Source: Mesorhizobium australicum WSM2073 (GTDB lineage: Bacteria; Pseudomonadota; Alphaproteobacteria; Rhizobiales; Rhizobiaceae). Taken from it: a stretch of DNA of 64,000 nucleotides. Below the pieces are notes generated by a model that was not told where the DNA came from, made no database searches, and saw only the letters and a program-made list of their open reading frames with translations. Where the stretch lies: the NCBI RefSeq assembly GCF_000230995.2, contig NC_019973.1:5966001-6030000 (forward strand), written 5' to 3'. Below, piece after piece: positions 39,821 to 49,917 of this stretch; within the stretch, counting starts at the first letter, position 1, and each line of letters begins with the position of its first letter. The translations under genes and the position numbers were made by a program.

Positions 39821-40288
39821 CGGGGAACTCCGTGTGTGCGCTGCAGGTCGGGATACCGGCAATCTGACCCTCAGGAAACAGCCAGTTAATTACAATTGAA
39901 GTCGTCCAGTTGGTGAAGTGACTTGGCGAGCCCAGATCATCGGGCCAACTATCTTAGTGGCCCAACAGTCGTAGAGGGCCGTGTGTCCAGCTTGCCCAGC
40001 AGGACCTGGGTGACGCCGAGCTGGCGCCGTCCTCCAGGGTTGGCGAAATCATGACACAGCATGTGCCGCCGAGCCGCTGGCGGCGTCGGCGGCAAGGTCG
40101 CGACCCGCAGATATGGCTGCGTACCGATCCGCTCGGGAAGTTAGCCTTCGAAGGAGGCGGAGAGCTCCCCCGACGGGTGAGCATGTGCCTCTCGATCGAC
40201 ATCTCTGATAGGCTTCCGTGCCGCCGGCCTGCCTATCAGGCGGCGCATGCAGGCCAGCTCAGCCTCGATGACAGGGACGGCACGTTCC
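39821..40288. other. Spacer between paiB and the B3/B4 gene
   Basis: No intact gene. A minus-strand frame near 39960-40080 reads RHMLCHDFA and VTQVLLGKLDT, faintly like the end of a tyrosine recombinase, too weak to call. Confidence 0.35.
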
Positions 40289-41008
40289 TCAACCGACCCG
40301 CCTGGCGGAACTGGCGACCGAGGCTTTAGCGGTGGTGATTTCCTGTTCGTAGACCTTACACCCTGGTGCAAGCTCTCTCAGACCGCTCACGAGCATCTTA
40401 GCTGCGTCCTCGAGCGCTCCTTCCGGCATCGCTGCTAAGCTTTCCAAAATAAACCACATGCGGCCGCCCACCGTCTCCAACCGGGTGCGCGTGCCCTGCC
40501 GCCAGTTCCAGCGGCGACATGTAGCTGCCAGATCGTCGCGCCAGATGACCTCCCCCTTGGAAGGCTTTTCGACGACCGCTTCCCCATTCAAAACAGTGTG
40601 GAAGCACTCCGTTCCTTCCGCAATTGTCAGCCGTGGTTTACCGACATATGCATCGAAATTTTCGCCGCCGACGGGTATTGCGAAACGCAGGCTCACTGCA
40701 TTGTAGAGGTCAACGACAGGATTTATCGATGGGATGCGGCCGTCCCTCTCCACCCGTTTTTTCAATGCGTGCGCCGAGCACGGCGTCCGGTTTGGTTTCG
40801 CTCCGAATCGGACGTATGCCTCCGCCCAATTGGCCAAGTGCGCTTCTCCCCATGCGGGTCCTCCCGCTCGGACGAAATCGCAAGCCTCTCCCAACACGTC
40901 TCGAGCCATGACGCCTCGCGCACTGTCCTGTGCATCAACAAGAATGCTGATAGCGCGAAAGTCAGGTGCGATCTCTGCTATTTCCTCGTCGATCAGCGGA
41001 AAATCCAT
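40289..41008 (-). CDS. B3/B4 tRNA-binding domain protein
   Basis: 239 residues matching the B3/B4 domain, the editing-type domain of phenylalanyl-tRNA synthetase beta chain found alone in many bacteria. SINPVVDLYNAVSLRFAIPVGGENFD near residue 95 and GEVIWRDDLAATCRRWNWRQG near residue 155 are the recognised segments. AAAGGAG precedes the ATG at 41008. Stand-alone members may edit mischarged tRNA or bind free amino acids (family inference). Confidence 0.8.
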   Translation of the reverse strand: MDFPLIDEEIAEIAPDFRAISILVDAQDSARGVMARDVLGEACDFVRAGGPAWGEAHLANWAEAYVRFGAKPNRTPCSAHALKKRVERDGRIPSINPVVDLYNAVSLRFAIPVGGENFDAYVGKPRLTIAEGTECFHTVLNGEAVVEKPSKGEVIWRDDLAATCRRWNWRQGTRTRLETVGGRMWFILESLAAMPEGALEDAAKMLVSGLRELAPGCKVYEQEITTAKASVASSARRVG

Positions 41009-41226
41009 CAACGCTTTCTCCTTTAAGCCGGCCGCACGGCGCCTTGCTTCCAGTGGATGTAAGAGTCTCGTCGAGAACTCTCTTCGCCAGGTCGCAGGGT
41101 CAGAGTACTGCCCGGGACCCGGAATGGCCGACAGGGCCAGTCACGGCAAGTCTTGCTGATCCAGTCTGCGATCGCTGCCGGCGTGACTCTGGGGTCACGA
41201 GCCAGGCCTGTGCACCGTCAGGCCGG

Positions 41227-42738
41227 TTATTGAGGATGTTGCCGAGTGCTCGCAAGGCTTTTTACCCGTTGGACAGCGCCAGTAAGGAGCCGAACGCCAT
41301 TCTCGATCTGCCGAATGGTCAGGGCGGAATAGCCCATCACCAGTCCAATCCGGTCAGCACGGCCTTCATCTCGAATGTACAGTGATGAAATCGGATGGAT
41401 GCCCACCCCGACCCGCCGCGCCTCTTCAACCAGGATGTCCTCCAGCGACCGAGAAAGATCCTTGAACCAGACGACGACATGCAGCCCTGCATCAGCACCC
41501 TCGATGACAATACCGTCTGCGAACGCGCGTTGAAGGACGGCAAGCAGCGCCTCACGGCGCTCGCCGTTGAGACGGCGGACGCGTCGCACATGGCTTTCAT
41601 AACCACCGCTCTCGATAAGTGAGGCCAGGGCCTCCTGTTCGGCAACCGGAGAATGCCTGTCGAGAAGCTGCTTGGCCGTCGCAAAGACATCTTGCAACTC
41701 GGCCGGAACCACCAGGTAGCCGATGCGCAGCATCGGCGACAGTGTCTTGGAGATCGTCCCAACATAGATGACGGAACTGCGGTCTTCCAGCTTGTGCAAC
41801 GGGGGCACCGGACGAATGTCGTACCGGTACTCGCCATCGTAATCGTCCTCGATGATATAGGCGTCGTTGCGCCGAGCCCATTCGAGGAGTTGATAGCGCC
41901 GCGAAATCGACAAGACGCCGCCGAGCGGGAACTGGTGCGACGGGGTGACATAGGCCAGCCGCGCCGGAATTTCCTGCAGCAGCTCCGTCTTTATGCCCTC
42001 GCTATCGACGGCGACGGCCACTGGAGTGGCTCCTGTGCTGGCAAAGACTAGGCGCGCCATTCTATAGCAGGGATCCTCGATCACGAAGCTGTCAGCAGGA
42101 TCTAGCAGCAGACGCGCGCAAAGGTCCAGGCACTGTTGTGATCCACTCACGACGAGGATCTGCTCGACCCGGCAGCTAAGCGTTCGGGCGCGCCACAAAT
42201 ATCCCTGCAACGCCTGGCGCAAGCGATGCGAGCCGCGTGGATCGTGATAGGCCAGCCTTCCGGGACTTTGTGACATCGCCGCGTTCATCGCGCGCTTCCA
42301 CGTCAGTGCAGGGAAATCAGATGGTGCGAGGTCGCCGTAGCGGAAATCGACCTTGAGACGGTTCGGGAGGTAGTCGGGCCGTGGCGGACTGGCGCGCAGT
42401 CGCTCGCCGTAACTGGAAAGGTGAATCGGGCCAGTCCTTTTCGGCACCGCGCTAGTCGCTTTACTCCCGACTAGCGAAGCTGCAACGCGAGGTCTTGCGC
42501 CTTGGATGACCTCAATGAAACCCTCGGCGACCAGCTGGTCATATGCCACCGTCACCGTGGTTCGCGACACACCGAGTTCATTTGCGAGGCCCCGGGACGA
42601 CGGCAGCTGGCTGCCCGTTTCATAGATGCCGCCCAGGATCTGCTCGCGAAGAGCTTCGCAGATCTGGCGCGCGCCCAGACCTTGAGGGCGAGCTGTCGAA
42701 GCGGCAGGAGAAGGCTGGACCATTTCTTTCATCGCCAA
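41227..42738 (-). CDS. MocR-type GntR regulator with aminotransferase domain
   Basis: 503 residues. The N-terminal GntR winged helix (QLPSSRGLANELGVSRTTVTVAYDQLVAEGF, ~45-75) is fused to a fold-type I aminotransferase domain; YVGTISKTLSPMLRIGYLV carries the PLP lysine (~315) and IIEDDYDGEYRYD is the PLP-binding aspartate region. MocR proteins sense PLP or amino compounds. It is divergent from a broken PLP-dependent gamma-lyase gene, a likely former target. Confidence 0.9.
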   Translation of the reverse strand: MAMKEMVQPSPAASTARPQGLGARQICEALREQILGGIYETGSQLPSSRGLANELGVSRTTVTVAYDQLVAEGFIEVIQGARPRVAASLVGSKATSAVPKRTGPIHLSSYGERLRASPPRPDYLPNRLKVDFRYGDLAPSDFPALTWKRAMNAAMSQSPGRLAYHDPRGSHRLRQALQGYLWRARTLSCRVEQILVVSGSQQCLDLCARLLLDPADSFVIEDPCYRMARLVFASTGATPVAVAVDSEGIKTELLQEIPARLAYVTPSHQFPLGGVLSISRRYQLLEWARRNDAYIIEDDYDGEYRYDIRPVPPLHKLEDRSSVIYVGTISKTLSPMLRIGYLVVPAELQDVFATAKQLLDRHSPVAEQEALASLIESGGYESHVRRVRRLNGERREALLAVLQRAFADGIVIEGADAGLHVVVWFKDLSRSLEDILVEEARRVGVGIHPISSLYIRDEGRADRIGLVMGYSALTIRQIENGVRLLTGAVQRVKSLASTRQHPQ

Positions 42739-42800
42739 CTGAACGTTCCATCTGAGTTAGTGTGACGGCATTGTTCCCGAAATCAAGAGGGCTAAAGCCG

Positions 42801-44030
42801 ATGGCCAGCGCCGAAGATTCGCTTGAAAACGAGGCAATATCAATGCCGTTCCGGAACGAGGTCGACCTCGCATTTGCCACCCGGGCCATACATCACGGCT
42901 ACGATCCGGCCGGCTTTTCCAATTCCGTTCAGACGACTGTGTTTCTTACATTGACCTACGGATTTGAAAGCGTGGCAGCAAACGAAGCCGCCGCAGCAGC
43001 GGAAGACTCTACGCACGCGAATACAACCCGACGACTGAGGTCCTCGAAAAGCGGCTCGCCAATCTCGACGGAGCCGAAGCTGGGCTGGTACTCGCCTCGG
43101 GGATGGCGGCCTTCGGCACGCTGATCCTTTCGCCGCTTTCGCAAGGTGACGAACTCATCGTCCACAACACCGTTTATGCCAATACACTCGCCATGGTCGA
43201 ACAGGGCCTGCCGCATTTTGACTAAGGTCGTTGCCCTCGACCTGTCAAATCCCAGTAATTCGATGGGGCCATCACCCGAAAGACTCGGCTCGTTTTCTTC
43301 GAGACGCCGATCAACCCGCTGAGCCGTATCCTCGACATCGCTGCCATTGCCGAACACGCCCATTCTCGCCGGGTGAAGGTCGCGGTCGACAGCACCTTCG
43401 CCTCGCCCGCCCTCCAGCGTCCACTGGAACTCGGAGCTGACATCGTGATCCATTCCCTGACCAAGTACATCAACGGACATGGCGATGCGCTTGGCGGTTT
43501 CATACTCGGCGATGCGAAGACATTGCACCTGTTGCGCGAAACTGGCCTGCGCTATCTCACCGGGGCAGCGCTCTCGCCCATGTCCGCATTCCTGATCTTG
43601 CGCGGGCTGAAGACACTCACGCTGCGTATGGAGCGTCACAGTGCCTTTGGGCTCGCGGTCGCCCAGGCGCTCGAGGCGCACCTGGCTGTGGCTTGGGTTA
43701 GCTATCCGTTTCTCCGCTCTCATCCCGAGCATAAGATCGCGCGCAGACAGATGTCGAACGGCTCAGGCATGTTGGCTCTCGGCCTCCAAACGGGGTTCGA
43801 GGGCGCGCGCCGTATGATGGACGGTCTCACGTTGATCACCAGGTCAGTCAGCCTTGGCGATGCTGACAGTCTCATTTGTCATCCGGCAAGCCTAACCCGC
43901 TCGCGCAAGTCAATCCATCTGCAAGGACGCGCCTTTGCCTGAAGCAGTCGGCGACGACCTCATGTGCCTGTCGGTAGGCTTGAAGACGCCGCCGATTTGA
44001 TCACCGATCTCAACGCTGGAGGGGGTCTGA
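42801..44030 (+). pseudogene. Frameshifted Met gamma-lyase-type PLP enzyme
   Basis: Pieces in three frames join into one Cys/Met-metabolism PLP enzyme: FATRAIHHGYDPAGFSNSVQ, then YAREYNPTTEVLEKRLANLDGAEAG, then RLVFFETPINPLSRILDI and HSLTKYINGHGDALGG with the PLP lysine. Frameshifts lie near 43000, near 43220 (with a TAA stop) and near 43250, and a further one near 43983 breaks the C-terminal LSVGL-ED-ADLITDL segment. The gene was once intact and sat divergent to its MocR regulator. Confidence 0.88.
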
Positions 44031-44090
44031 TGCCCAACGCTTCACGCAATCTAACAGCGGGAGCTTCAGCATGGCTTTCCTGAGCGGCCT

Positions 44091-44968
44091 TTGGCCTTCC
44101 CAATAACGCCAAGCGATAGTGACGGCAGCGTCGATATCCTCGCGCTTCGAAAGCTCAAAGCGCGGCTTTGTGCAGCAAAGGTGGATTCCATCGGCCTGCT
44201 CGGCAGCACCGGCACTTACATGTATCTGTCGCGCGAGGAACGCCGCCGGGCAATTTCTGAAGCGCTGGACGAGACGGTGGACGAGTCCCGCTCGTGGTTG
44301 TGGGCGCTTTGCGCACCGATGAAGCGGTAAAATATGCAAGGGATGCGAAGGCCCTCGGCGCAGCCGCGGGATTGCTCGCCGCTGTGTCATACAGTCCGCT
44401 CACTGAGGACGAAGTTTTCGAGCATTTTTCGACAGTGGCGCGCGAAAGTGGCCTTCGTATCGTGATCTACGACAATCCTGGAAACACGCATTTTCGCTTC
44501 ACGCCAGCACTCATCGCGCGTCTGGGACAGTTGCCTGAGATCCTCGCTATGAAAAACTCAGCGGACCGGGGCGATGCTATCGAAGGCCAACTTGCGCACC
44601 AGAAAGAAATTCTGCCGAAAGGATTCTCGATCGGCTACAGCGGCGACTGGAACGCCACGGCGGCCCTGATCGCGGGCGCCGACACATGGTACAGCGTCCT
44701 CGGTGGCATCTTGCCGGAGCCCTGCCTGGCGATCGTCAGAGCGGCTCGGCACGGCGACCACACAGAAGTACACCGGATAGACGCCACGCTGGCCCCGGTG
44801 TGGGAGCTTTTTAAAACGTTCTCGAGCCTTCGCATTGTCTACGCTATCGCCGAGCTCCTCGAAATCTGTTCCGCCCAGCCCCCACGGCCAATCAAGCCGG
44901 TTTCAGCGGCCGCGAAGTACCAGGTCGCCGAAGTCCCGGCCCGTTTAGGATCAGGTCCCCAATCGTAA
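44091..44968 (+). pseudogene. Frameshifted DapA/DHDPS-family aldolase
   Basis: Two overlapping frames, 44091-44330 and 44294-44968, together make a dihydrodipicolinate synthase-like protein: AFPITPSDSDGSVD, IGLLGSTGTYMYLSREERRR, then VVVGALRTDEAVKYARDAKAL, IVIYDNPGNTHF and LAMKNSADRGDA with the Schiff-base lysine. The break lies just before 44284. No clean start codon remains. It follows the broken gamma-lyase gene and was probably co-transcribed with it. Confidence 0.87.
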
Positions 44969-45272
44969 GCCCCGCTTTCGAGCGGTGTGCTGACCACCGA
45001 CGGATTACAGCTCTCGACCCCTACCCAGCGCGCTCACCGTGTGTGCCGAGGGAGCGCAGCACCTCCCGTCCCTCGGGATATGTGACCACATCCTTGCTCC
45101 AGCGGCTTGCGAGGCCAGCTCTCACTGCGGCACAGTGCCGGCAAAATGTCATCGTCCGAGCATGCTACTCCTCCTAATTGTGTCAAGTTTAAATCAAATT
45201 GTCCTGTGTATGTTGACCGTTGCGCGACACTGACCTCGTAGAGGGCTGACGCGGCGGCTACTGAGAGGTTAA

Positions 45273-45464
45273 ATGAAGAGCGATTTTTCCGCGGCCCGGG
45301 TGCATTTAGATCGGGCATACCACTATCTTGGTGGTGATGACCCGATGAGCCAGACGGGGCGTGAAGCCTTGGACGCTATAATTGAGGCGGTCGCCTTCGA
45401 AGAATTCAAACAGCCCCGCCAACAGGCGGAGGTGCTACCATTTCCGGATGTGCGTCGCTTCTGA
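45273..45464 (+). CDS. Small hypothetical protein (63 aa)
   Basis: 63 residues starting MKSDFSAARVHLDRAYHYLG and ending VLPFPDVRRF, with GAGAGG upstream of the ATG. It is compact, helix-rich and acidic in the middle. It resembles short hypothetical proteins that I associate with rhizobial symbiotic regions, but I cannot name a family. The 300 bp upstream show no nod box or clear sigma-54 promoter. Confidence 0.55.
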   Translation: MKSDFSAARVHLDRAYHYLGGDDPMSQTGREALDAIIEAVAFEEFKQPRQQAEVLPFPDVRRF

Positions 45465-46429
45465 GACGATCGCTCTAGCTATTAACCTGGGGAGCAAATC
45501 CTCCCTGCTCCCCAGGCATAACCCGATGGGTAATAGCCATGAAGGCCTGGGGCGCGCATCCACGATGCCGGGCAGGCAGCGAACTCCATGGGCGGGGAAC
45601 ACGCGGTCGATTGGGCCAAGGTCCTGTCCGAAGCGCGGTGTTACGGCCCCGCGTTAGCCACGCGGTCGGCGATCTTTCTGTTGTGAATTTTACTATGCTT
45701 CCTGCGAGCGCCGAGATCGAGCGTTCAACCCGTAGGCCAAACTTCATCTTAGTGTTCGCTACAAAAAGAAGACGGAGCGCCCATGGATGCGCCGCCTGTA
45801 TTGCGTTCGGAAAACGCATGTGAACTGCTGGGCTAGGGACTGGGCGGGTCTCGTAGATCGTCGATGTTAGGACTTCCTCTTCGGTTGTGGAGCGCGGGGC
45901 TCACAGCTGCGTAGTCGTAGGCTGCGATGAATACGAATATTTTGAGCGGCGCCGTCGGCCTGCATGTTGGACCTGATCGTGTCGCCCTCCGCCGCCGGAA
46001 TGACGGCGCCACGTAGGACCGAGAATTTCGGATAGGCATCGACGAAAGCGCCCCGAAGGCCGTGTGATCCATGTGATGGCCCCGCCTCATCGACTCTACA
46101 AGTCCCGTTGTCGGTACGCGGGTGCGAGCCATCGTCCCGTCATTGTCCAGGGGGCAGCCCGTGATCTTTCCGGCCGGCGCGTCCGATGAATTCGAAGTGC
46201 GCATTTGGCTCGATGCGCCGCCTAACCAATGCAGATGTACTGAACGTTCCACCACAATGGTTGGGTCCGGAGCCTCGCCCCTCCAGATGACCGGCGGGGC
46301 GTCTCGTTGGTCCGTTTGGCGGCGACCTCGCCTCCGGTAGTCATGCGATATGCCGCGTAAGGCATAGCCAGATCGACGATTTCCTGCCTGGCTACGTCAA
46401 CAAGCCCGAACTCAAGGCTTGGCCCTGAG
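45465..46429. other. Region without a recognisable gene, left of the inverted-repeat module
   Basis: Open frames on both strands are short, overlap and show no motif. Probably decayed DNA. Confidence 0.45.
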
Positions 46430-46461
46430 AAACGCGTTGGGTAGTGGGTCAGTTTGAAATT
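46430..46461 (+). repeat. Left inverted repeat of the 3.7-kb module
   Basis: Reads AAACGCGTTGG then GTAGTGGGTCAGTTTG and a few more bases. Its reverse complement, apart from two extra bases, is found at 50173-50202. The core resembles ends of IS21-type elements. Confidence 0.8.
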
Positions 46462-46473
46462 CAGGCCGCATTT

Positions 46474-46779
46474 TTAGCGTAAAGGGACATCTAGAACCCG
46501 CTCTCGCTCGGCGACTTCGGCATCTGTCAACGATCCCATATAGAGACAGTTGGCAATTCGGTTCTTCTCCGTAGGGGAAATGCCGAATGCCTTATTCAAT
46601 TTTGCCAACTGATCGACGCAATCCTCACGAAGGACCGCTTGCAGCTGCTCCTGCTCCGCCTCGTCTTTCTGACGCTGGTAATTGCGATATTCGCCGAAAA
46701 GGTAATAGCCGACGCCAACGATCACCGCGATGCAGGCGCCGGCAATTAAGAGGCGCAAACCAGAGTCGGCCTTGTCCAT
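46474..46779 (-). CDS. Small membrane-anchored protein (101 aa)
   Basis: 101 residues: a single membrane helix at ~9-28 (LLIAGACIAVIVGVGYYLFG), a charged coiled coil (RNYQRQKDEAEQEQLQAVL), then a C-terminal region with two cysteines (ED-C-VDQL, NC-LYMG). No family recognised. It lies just inside the left inverted repeat and 21 bp downstream of the transposase gene, so it may be carried by the same element. Confidence 0.65.
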   Translation of the reverse strand: MDKADSGLRLLIAGACIAVIVGVGYYLFGEYRNYQRQKDEAEQEQLQAVLREDCVDQLAKLNKAFGISPTEKNRIANCLYMGSLTDAEVAERERVLDVPLR

Positions 46780-46800
46780 TTCTCGCCCTCCCCAAAACCG

Positions 46801-47688
46801 CTAGGAACGCTTTTTATATGTTCCGCGAACCATCGGCTTTTCGGCTTCCTTCGCTTCGATCAGCGCAACGATATCGCCGATCTCCCAAAGTTTGCCAGTG
46901 ACGCCAGCGGCCATCGCCGGGGTCATTCGCAAGGTGGCATGGATGCGAACAAAATTGTAGTCCATGAAGTGAAGCGCCACGGCGTTGGCGTGGGCTTCCA
47001 CCTTCTTGGAAAAGCCGTTGGTCAGCCGAGTGAAGCGGCGCATATGCATCCGCATGGTGAGGTTCTGGCGCTCAGCAAATGACGTGCTGACATGCTTGAT
47101 GTTTGGATTGCCTTCGATCCGCTCTTTGTTCGCTCCGGTGCATTCGGCGGGGCTGTAACGGCCCTTTGCGCTGTCAGGGGAGGCGCCATAGAGCTTGATC
47201 AGCATGGCGTAGTCGATGTCGCCACCGAATGCACCTTGAACAGCCTCTAGATAGGCCCTGTGGCCATCGCTGGTCAGCTGGACGCGATTGGCGAGGCGGC
47301 GCGAAAGATCGTCCATGAAGCCCATCGCGTATTCGCTGTCGCGACCGCCGACCAGCCACGACATGACAAGCTTGGTGTCGGCATCGATGGCCGTCCATGT
47401 CCATGTGTCGCCAGCGCCTTCCGGGGCAGCCTTGGCCGTCGCGACGTTCTTCTGCTTGGCGTAGGTGAAGCTCCAGATTTCATCGACCTGCACTCGCTTG
47501 CTGGTCAGGTTGCGAAGGGTTTCATCCTGATACTGTGCGCAAATCGCGCCAGCGTCAGAGAGAAGTTTTGCCACCGTATTTTTGCTGGTACCCATGATGC
47601 GGGTAATCGAACGGATCGACTGACCTTCGCAGAGCATGTGAAGGATACCAGACCGGGCTTGGGCGTCCAACTTATTCATACTGACCAT
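46801..47688 (-). CDS. IS1-family-like DDE transposase
   Basis: About 295 residues. An N-terminal helix-turn-helix ([20 protein letters not shown]) precedes a DDE domain with Asp in VDEIWSF, Asp in [10 protein letters not shown] and Glu in [12 protein letters not shown]. Starts at 47688 or 47679 are possible; the frame is open to 47898, but that part is unlike the family. It appears intact, unlike the other transposase genes in the window. No IS1-type ends were seen immediately around it; the nearest inverted repeats are those at 46430 and 50173. Confidence 0.8.
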   Translation of the reverse strand: MVSMNKLDAQARSGILHMLCEGQSIRSITRIMGTSKNTVAKLLSDAGAICAQYQDETLRNLTSKRVQVDEIWSFTYAKQKNVATAKAAPEGAGDTWTWTAIDADTKLVMSWLVGGRDSEYAMGFMDDLSRRLANRVQLTSDGHRAYLEAVQGAFGGDIDYAMLIKLYGASPDSAKGRYSPAECTGANKERIEGNPNIKHVSTSFAERQNLTMRMHMRRFTRLTNGFSKKVEAHANAVALHFMDYNFVRIHATLRMTPAMAAGVTGKLWEIGDIVALIEAKEAEKPMVRGTYKKRS

Positions 47689-47786
47689 TATGCATAAGCG
47701 CTCTTGCTTTGCAACTATTATTACGCTATCCGGGATAAAGGGTATTGAGATTTTTTCTCCGGCGCTATATAAAAGGGACGTGAGGC

Positions 47787-48080
47787 ATGGAGATCGAATT
47801 TGCCGATGATGACCTCGACAAACTGGACCATGATCCGAGTTTCGATGCGGGCTTTGGCCCTGACATTGTGCGTGGATTCTGCAAAGCGCTATGGGCATTG
47901 CGCGCTGCCGTCGACCAGCGGGACCTCTATCGCGGCGGACTCCGATTCGAGAAGCTTCAGGGGAGAAGGGGCCACCAACATTCGGTGCGGCTGACCAAGC
48001 AGTGGCGGCTCATCATTGAGATCGTCACCGACAACGAAGGCACCCGACTGCGGGTAATTGAAATAACGGATTATCACTGA
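47787..48080 (+). CDS. higB: HigB/RelE-type toxin
   Basis: 97 residues: [27 protein letters not shown] is the family's RelE-fold core with the basic residues used in mRNA cleavage. HigB toxins cut mRNA at the ribosome. The gene comes before its antitoxin, as usual for hig systems, and its stop overlaps the next start (TGATG). Confidence 0.85.
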   Translation: MEIEFADDDLDKLDHDPSFDAGFGPDIVRGFCKALWALRAAVDQRDLYRGGLRFEKLQGRRGHQHSVRLTKQWRLIIEIVTDNEGTRLRVIEITDYH

Positions 48081-49213
48081 TGCCAAGGAATATGACCGAT
48101 CGGACGCCAGCTTACACTTTCCCACCGGGCGAGTTCCTTAAGGACGCCTTGGATGAGTTGGGTTGGTCGCAGACAGAGTTTGCGGAGATCATCGGCCGCA
48201 AGGCCAATGTGGTGAATGAGATCATCATGGGTAAGCGCTCGATCACGCCAGACACGGCGCGAGAGATCGCTGCGGCGCTGGATACGACTCCGCAGTATTG
48301 GTTGAATTTGGAATCCGCTTATCAGCTGGCGAAAACGTCGCCGGCTGACGAGCGGATCGCTCGCGAGGCGGAGATGCGGAAGCGCTTTCCCGTCCGAGAT
48401 TTGGCGAAGCGTGGCTGGCTTCCGCAGCGGCCCGGCGAGAGTATGGAAGCATCGGTTTGCCGCTTCTTCGGAATCGCTTCGATTGGCGATCCTATCACCG
48501 GATCGTTCGCCGCATGGAGGAAGAACAACGAAGATGTTTCCACTATCCAACTGGCTTGGCTTATCCGCGTAAAGCGCCTTGCGGAAGCGATGGTCGTGCC
48601 GAAGTTCTCGGAAACGCTACTGCGCGACGCGCTTGTCCAGCTTGAAGCCTTGATGGTTGACCCGGAAGAGGTCCGCCATGTCCCGCGCATCTTGCATGAC
48701 TGTGGTGTGCGGTTTTTGGTTGTCGAACCGCTTCCCGGCTCGCGTATTGATGGGGTGTGTTTCTGGCTGGACAAAAACAGGTCGCCGGTCATTGCCCTGT
48801 CGCTTAAGGGTGGCGACCAGATCGACCGCTTTTGGTTTAATCTGCGGCATGAGATCGAGCACATTCTCAGGCTTGAAGGTCGCGATAATCCGGTCATCGA
48901 CAACTTCGAAGATGACGACCGACTTACAGACGAATCCGAACGTGCAGCCGATGCGGCGGCGGCGGATTTCTGTGTGCCGAGACTGAAGATGGAAAGCTTC
49001 ATTCGTCGGCATGACCCGATCTATTCCAAACCAGGGTTGATCGGTTTTTCGAAACTAGTGAAGCGCCATCCCGGCATCGTGGCCGGGCAAATACAAAAGC
49101 ACCTCAACAGATGGGACTTATTCAAGCAGTACCAAGCCAAGGTGCGGCATGTCCTCATACGTACGGCGATGACCGATGGGTATGGGGTGACACCGCATCT
49201 GAAGGAGATTTGA
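48080..49213 (+). CDS. HigA-type antitoxin fused to an ImmA/IrrE metallopeptidase
   Basis: 377 residues. Residues ~15-70 are a HigA-type Cro/CI helix-turn-helix (GWSQTEFAEIIGRKANVVNEI, PQYWLNLE). The C-terminal half is an ImmA/IrrE domain with the zinc motif HEIEH at 257-261 in NLRHEIEHIL and a later ESERAADAAAADF segment that supplies the third ligand. The fusion suggests the antitoxin could be a self-contained sensor or could cleave a repressor. It is translationally coupled to higB and three bases ahead of the next gene. Confidence 0.87.
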   Translation: MPRNMTDRTPAYTFPPGEFLKDALDELGWSQTEFAEIIGRKANVVNEIIMGKRSITPDTAREIAAALDTTPQYWLNLESAYQLAKTSPADERIAREAEMRKRFPVRDLAKRGWLPQRPGESMEASVCRFFGIASIGDPITGSFAAWRKNNEDVSTIQLAWLIRVKRLAEAMVVPKFSETLLRDALVQLEALMVDPEEVRHVPRILHDCGVRFLVVEPLPGSRIDGVCFWLDKNRSPVIALSLKGGDQIDRFWFNLRHEIEHILRLEGRDNPVIDNFEDDDRLTDESERAADAAAADFCVPRLKMESFIRRHDPIYSKPGLIGFSKLVKRHPGIVAGQIQKHLNRWDLFKQYQAKVRHVLIRTAMTDGYGVTPHLKEI

Positions 49214-49216
49214 AGC

Positions 49217-49678
49217 ATGACTTACAGTAAGCAGATGCAGAAAATCGTTGCAGAGTACCGCATGTCCGGCGAGCCGTGGCCGGCAGGCACCAGAACAATG
49301 GCCGCTTGGGCTATCCGAACCGGACGATGGGAATTGCCGGAGTCGGCAGCAATCTCCAAATGCGCCGAAGATTTGCAGTCGGCCATGCGCGAAGATTACA
49401 TCACCGACAAGCGCGGAAGAAAGGTTCGCAAACTGCATCCCGCCACGACCAAGTCAGGCGGAATGCAGATGGTTCTGTGGGACGATATTCGAACCGCCCC
49501 ACGACACCATATGCAGATGTCGTTCCAGCAGCGCCGTCGCGGGATCGTCGGTGACGTTCGGCAGTTGAAGATCGATGTCGATAGCTACAATGATGCGAGG
49601 TCGGACGAAGAGCCTATCCAGATGGATTTCGACTTCACGATGGACTTGGCGGAAATCGAGGCAGCAGAAGCTGCCTAG
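49217..49678 (+). CDS. Third gene of the hig operon, unknown function
   Basis: 153 residues, no family that I can name. It has a basic N-terminal half (RTMAAWAIRTGRWELP, RGRKVRKLHP) and an acidic C-terminus (DEEPIQMDFDFTMDLAEIEAAEAA). GGAG is found just before its ATG, and it lies three bases behind the HigA-ImmA gene, so it is part of the same operon. The DNA-binding-like N-terminus and acidic tail suggest a regulator or accessory antitoxin (inference). Confidence 0.7.
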   Translation: MTYSKQMQKIVAEYRMSGEPWPAGTRTMAAWAIRTGRWELPESAAISKCAEDLQSAMREDYITDKRGRKVRKLHPATTKSGGMQMVLWDDIRTAPRHHMQMSFQQRRRGIVGDVRQLKIDVDSYNDARSDEEPIQMDFDFTMDLAEIEAAEAA

Positions 49679-49917
49679 TCGTCGCGCTTTCTCCAACGGG
49701 CCGATGCAGCTAGCCTTGCTGCATCGGCCCTTTCTTCTGCCGACATGCGGTCAGCCCGTACGCGGCCACCGATCTTACCGCCACGTCGCCCTAGCTCCAC
49801 AGCGGCCTTGTTCTTATGATCTTCTTTGGCCGGCGCTTCGCCAGTCGCGATGTCAACAATCGACCTTGCCAACTGGTTAGGATCGCGCGGGCGCTTGGGC
49901 TTAGGTCCGGTTGGCAT
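49675..49917 (-). CDS. Small basic protein with AxLGRRGGxxGG motif
   Basis: 80 residues: AVELGRRGGKIGGRVRADRMSAEERADAARLAASARW is a short motif found in small histone-like or hypothetical proteins of alphaproteobacteria, rich in Arg/Gly/Ala. It may bind nucleic acid. The gene is convergent with the hig operon, overlapping it by four bases. Its 5' end overlaps the upstream 61-aa gene by 17 bases. Confidence 0.65.
   Translation of the reverse strand: MPTGPKPKRPRDPNQLARSIVDIATGEAPAKEDHKNKAAVELGRRGGKIGGRVRADRMSAEERADAARLAASARWRKRDD
49698..49736 (+). terminator. Rho-independent terminator of the hig operon
   Basis: GGGCCGATGCAGC pairs exactly with GCTGCATCGGCCC (13 bp) around a 7-base loop and is followed by TTTCTT. 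It lies 20 bp after the hig operon and at the same time inside the coding part of the convergent 80-aa gene. Confidence 0.7.

Noticed and set aside
39954..40202. Possible tyrosine recombinase tail on the minus strand
   Set aside because: Only a few residues resemble the family and the catalytic Arg/Tyr set cannot be identified.
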